Shown: piece after piece, positions 63,180-64,000 of the stretch
How the letters are laid out: every line of letters starts with the position of its first letter
Numbering within the stretch: position 1 is the first letter of the stretch
Notes under the pieces: generated by a model
What the model was told of the DNA's origin: nothing
The model's input: the letters and a program-made list of their open reading frames with translations, nothing else
Database searches by the model: none
DNA from: an uncultured Sulfurovum sp.
GTDB lineage: Bacteria; Campylobacterota; Campylobacteria; Campylobacterales; Sulfurovaceae
DNA: 64,000 nt
Assembly: GCA_913055205.1 (NCBI GenBank)
Contig: CAJXJN010000006.1
Location: forward strand, 1-64,000
Direction of reading: 5' to 3'
Position numbers and translations under genes: made by a program

Positions 63180-63266
63180 AGGTTTGGTTCTCACTGAACA
63201 TCCTAAGATAATTTTAATTTCCATGTAGATCATCTCTACAAGATAACGTTTGGCAGAACCAAACCT
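63180..63266. repeat. 12-bp inverted repeat between ymdB and dnaX
   Basis: AGGTTTGGTTCT (63180-63191) and AGAACCAAACCT (63255-63266) form a 12-bp stem around 63 nt, with an inner TGTAGA-TCATC-TCTACA hairpin. It may terminate both convergent genes. The right arm is part of a GTAGGTTTGG repeat. Confidence 0.6.
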
Positions 63267-63268
63267 AC
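63245..63268 (-). repeat. GTAGGTTTGG repeat, copy 2
   Basis: On the minus strand: GTAGGTTTGGTTCTGCCAAA then CGTT, two differences from the copy at 36916-36939. The TAG in GTAGG is the dnaX stop codon. Confidence 0.75.
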
Positions 63269-64000
63269 GTATTTCTTTTGATTCTTACCTTTTTAGGATT
63301 AAAAAGTGCAATCGCTTCTTTGATCATAGGCTCTTCCAGGAGTGTTGAAGGGTCCTTCTCTTTAGCCGCTTCTGTTTCTCCTGCTTCCGGCGCAATACAG
63401 GAACTTTTCGTTTCAATATCTTCTATCATGGAAGCAGAGTCTGCATCATTGTGTGTTGATACGTGTTGTGTATGGAGTGCTTGTGCAGTGACTCTATTTT
63501 CTTTACTGCTATTTGCTATCTGCTCACGGTCTGTTGTTATGGTTTTTTTTTGGGGGATGTTAACGATCTTTGTTTCAAAACCAAAAAGTTCTTTAACAAA
63601 CATATTGATGACACCCCAGTGAGTAATAAGCTGTTTTTTCTCCTCGCCTTCTGCACTGGAGCCCCAGGTAAGTTTATTATCCATAAAACTTTCAAACTCA
63701 ATATTTCTTTCAAAACAGGCACCGAGATCATAATTTCGATCGTATATTTTTTTGATTAAATTATCAAATGTTTTTTGGAAAGGATCAGGTGAGTGCTGAG
63801 GGTTGGGTGCTGAGGATTGTGATGGTTTTTGTGGAGTACGGATCGTTTCAGATCCTTCATGTATGTTTTTTTCATTATTCCGAACCTGTACCTCAGGGTA
63901 TTCCTCATGGTTCTTTACGATCTCTTTGGTTTTTTCAGTTCTATTTGAATCTTGAGGGAATTCTGTATCAGGTATGGACTGAGATGTGGTTTTGATAGCA
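63265..64000 (-). CDS. dnaX: DNA polymerase III gamma/tau subunit, C-terminal part (runs off window)
   Basis: The minus-strand frame is open from the window edge at 64000 to the TAG at 63265, about 244 residues. An N-terminal low-complexity stretch rich in Pro, Gln, Ser and Glu (RTPQKPSQSSAPNPQHSPDP) is followed by a folded part with IYDRNYDLGACFERNIEF and KQLITHWGVINMFVKELFGFETKIVNI, then a linker and a final MIKEAIALFNPKKVRIKR. This end resembles the C-terminus of Campylobacterota DnaX, the clamp-loader ATPase. The AAA+ part lies outside the window, so the call rests on the C-terminal pattern. Confidence 0.68.
   Translation of the reverse strand, partial: AIKTTSQSIPDTEFPQDSNRTEKTKEIVKNHEEYPEVQVRNNEKNIHEGSETIRTPQKPSQSSAPNPQHSPDPFQKTFDNLIKKIYDRNYDLGACFERNIEFESFMDNKLTWGSSAEGEEKKQLITHWGVINMFVKELFGFETKIVNIPQKKTITTDREQIANSSKENRVTAQALHTQHVSTHNDADSASMIEDIETKSSCIAPEAGETEAAKEKDPSTLLEEPMIKEAIALFNPKKVRIKRNT

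Overview
The window is a stretch of AT-rich chromosome from a Campylobacterota (Epsilonproteobacteria) bacterium, most likely a Sulfurovum-like sulfur oxidiser or a close relative. The signs are a tmRNA whose tag (ANNTDYRPAYAVA) is of the epsilonproteobacterial type, an ArsS-like sensor kinase, an Opr-type porin, a short RibA, a clpS-clpA-aat block, and TATAAT promoters of the form TTTCGATATAAT. The genus is inferred from protein resemblance only. No rRNA, tRNA, prophage, CRISPR array or intact insertion sequence was seen; the only RNA genes or elements recognised are tmRNA and one riboswitch.

Layout. 1-560: ssrA (tmRNA, minus strand) with a textbook promoter. 560-3469: purine permease and adenine deaminase. 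3563-8145: molybdate regulon (two ModE-type operators, modE, a porin, modA, modB, modC). 8210-13659: DUF2141 protein, a two-gene acyl-CoA dehydratase/activase pair and a candidate 36-residue membrane protein; then lgt. 14476-16734: gene-poor stretch with a possible decayed transposase remnant and a secreted protein with an EF-hand-like loop. 16734-22959: trpA, panB, BON lipoprotein, ruvB, AI-2E-type permease and an OmpR/ArsS two-component pair. 23106-31526: Fe-S oxidoreductase, hemN, argF, cytochrome c plus TonB receptor, hemB, ribA.

31527-38303 is the accessory region. A GEMM-I class (c-di-GMP-I type) riboswitch lies upstream of a co-directional gene series: a secreted LamG-domain protein, a lipoprotein, a 68-residue RiPP-like precursor with a YxxPxL motif, an HprK-like kinase gene broken by a frameshift, and an asparagine-synthetase/lasso-cyclase-like gene with a frameshift and internal deletions. 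An intact PqqD-like (RRE) protein lies about 1.1 kb downstream, after a DsbC-like gene. I read this as the remains of a lasso-peptide-like biosynthetic locus attached to a c-di-GMP-controlled surface-protein operon.

38300-64000 is mostly housekeeping: rsmG, a rhomboid protease, pabB, pyrB, bioD, the N-degron block clpS-clpA-aat, tal, pilT, rplY, pth, an LptF/G permease, lysA, pheA, hisC, dxs, metK, a ferredoxin, ndk, yceD-rpmF-plsX-fabH, ymdB and the 3' part of dnaX, which runs off the right edge. Several small dispersed or tandem repeats lie between genes: an 82-bp perfect tandem repeat after pilT, palindromic repeats that supply the stop codon of at least three genes, and heptamer arrays just behind argF and pyrB.
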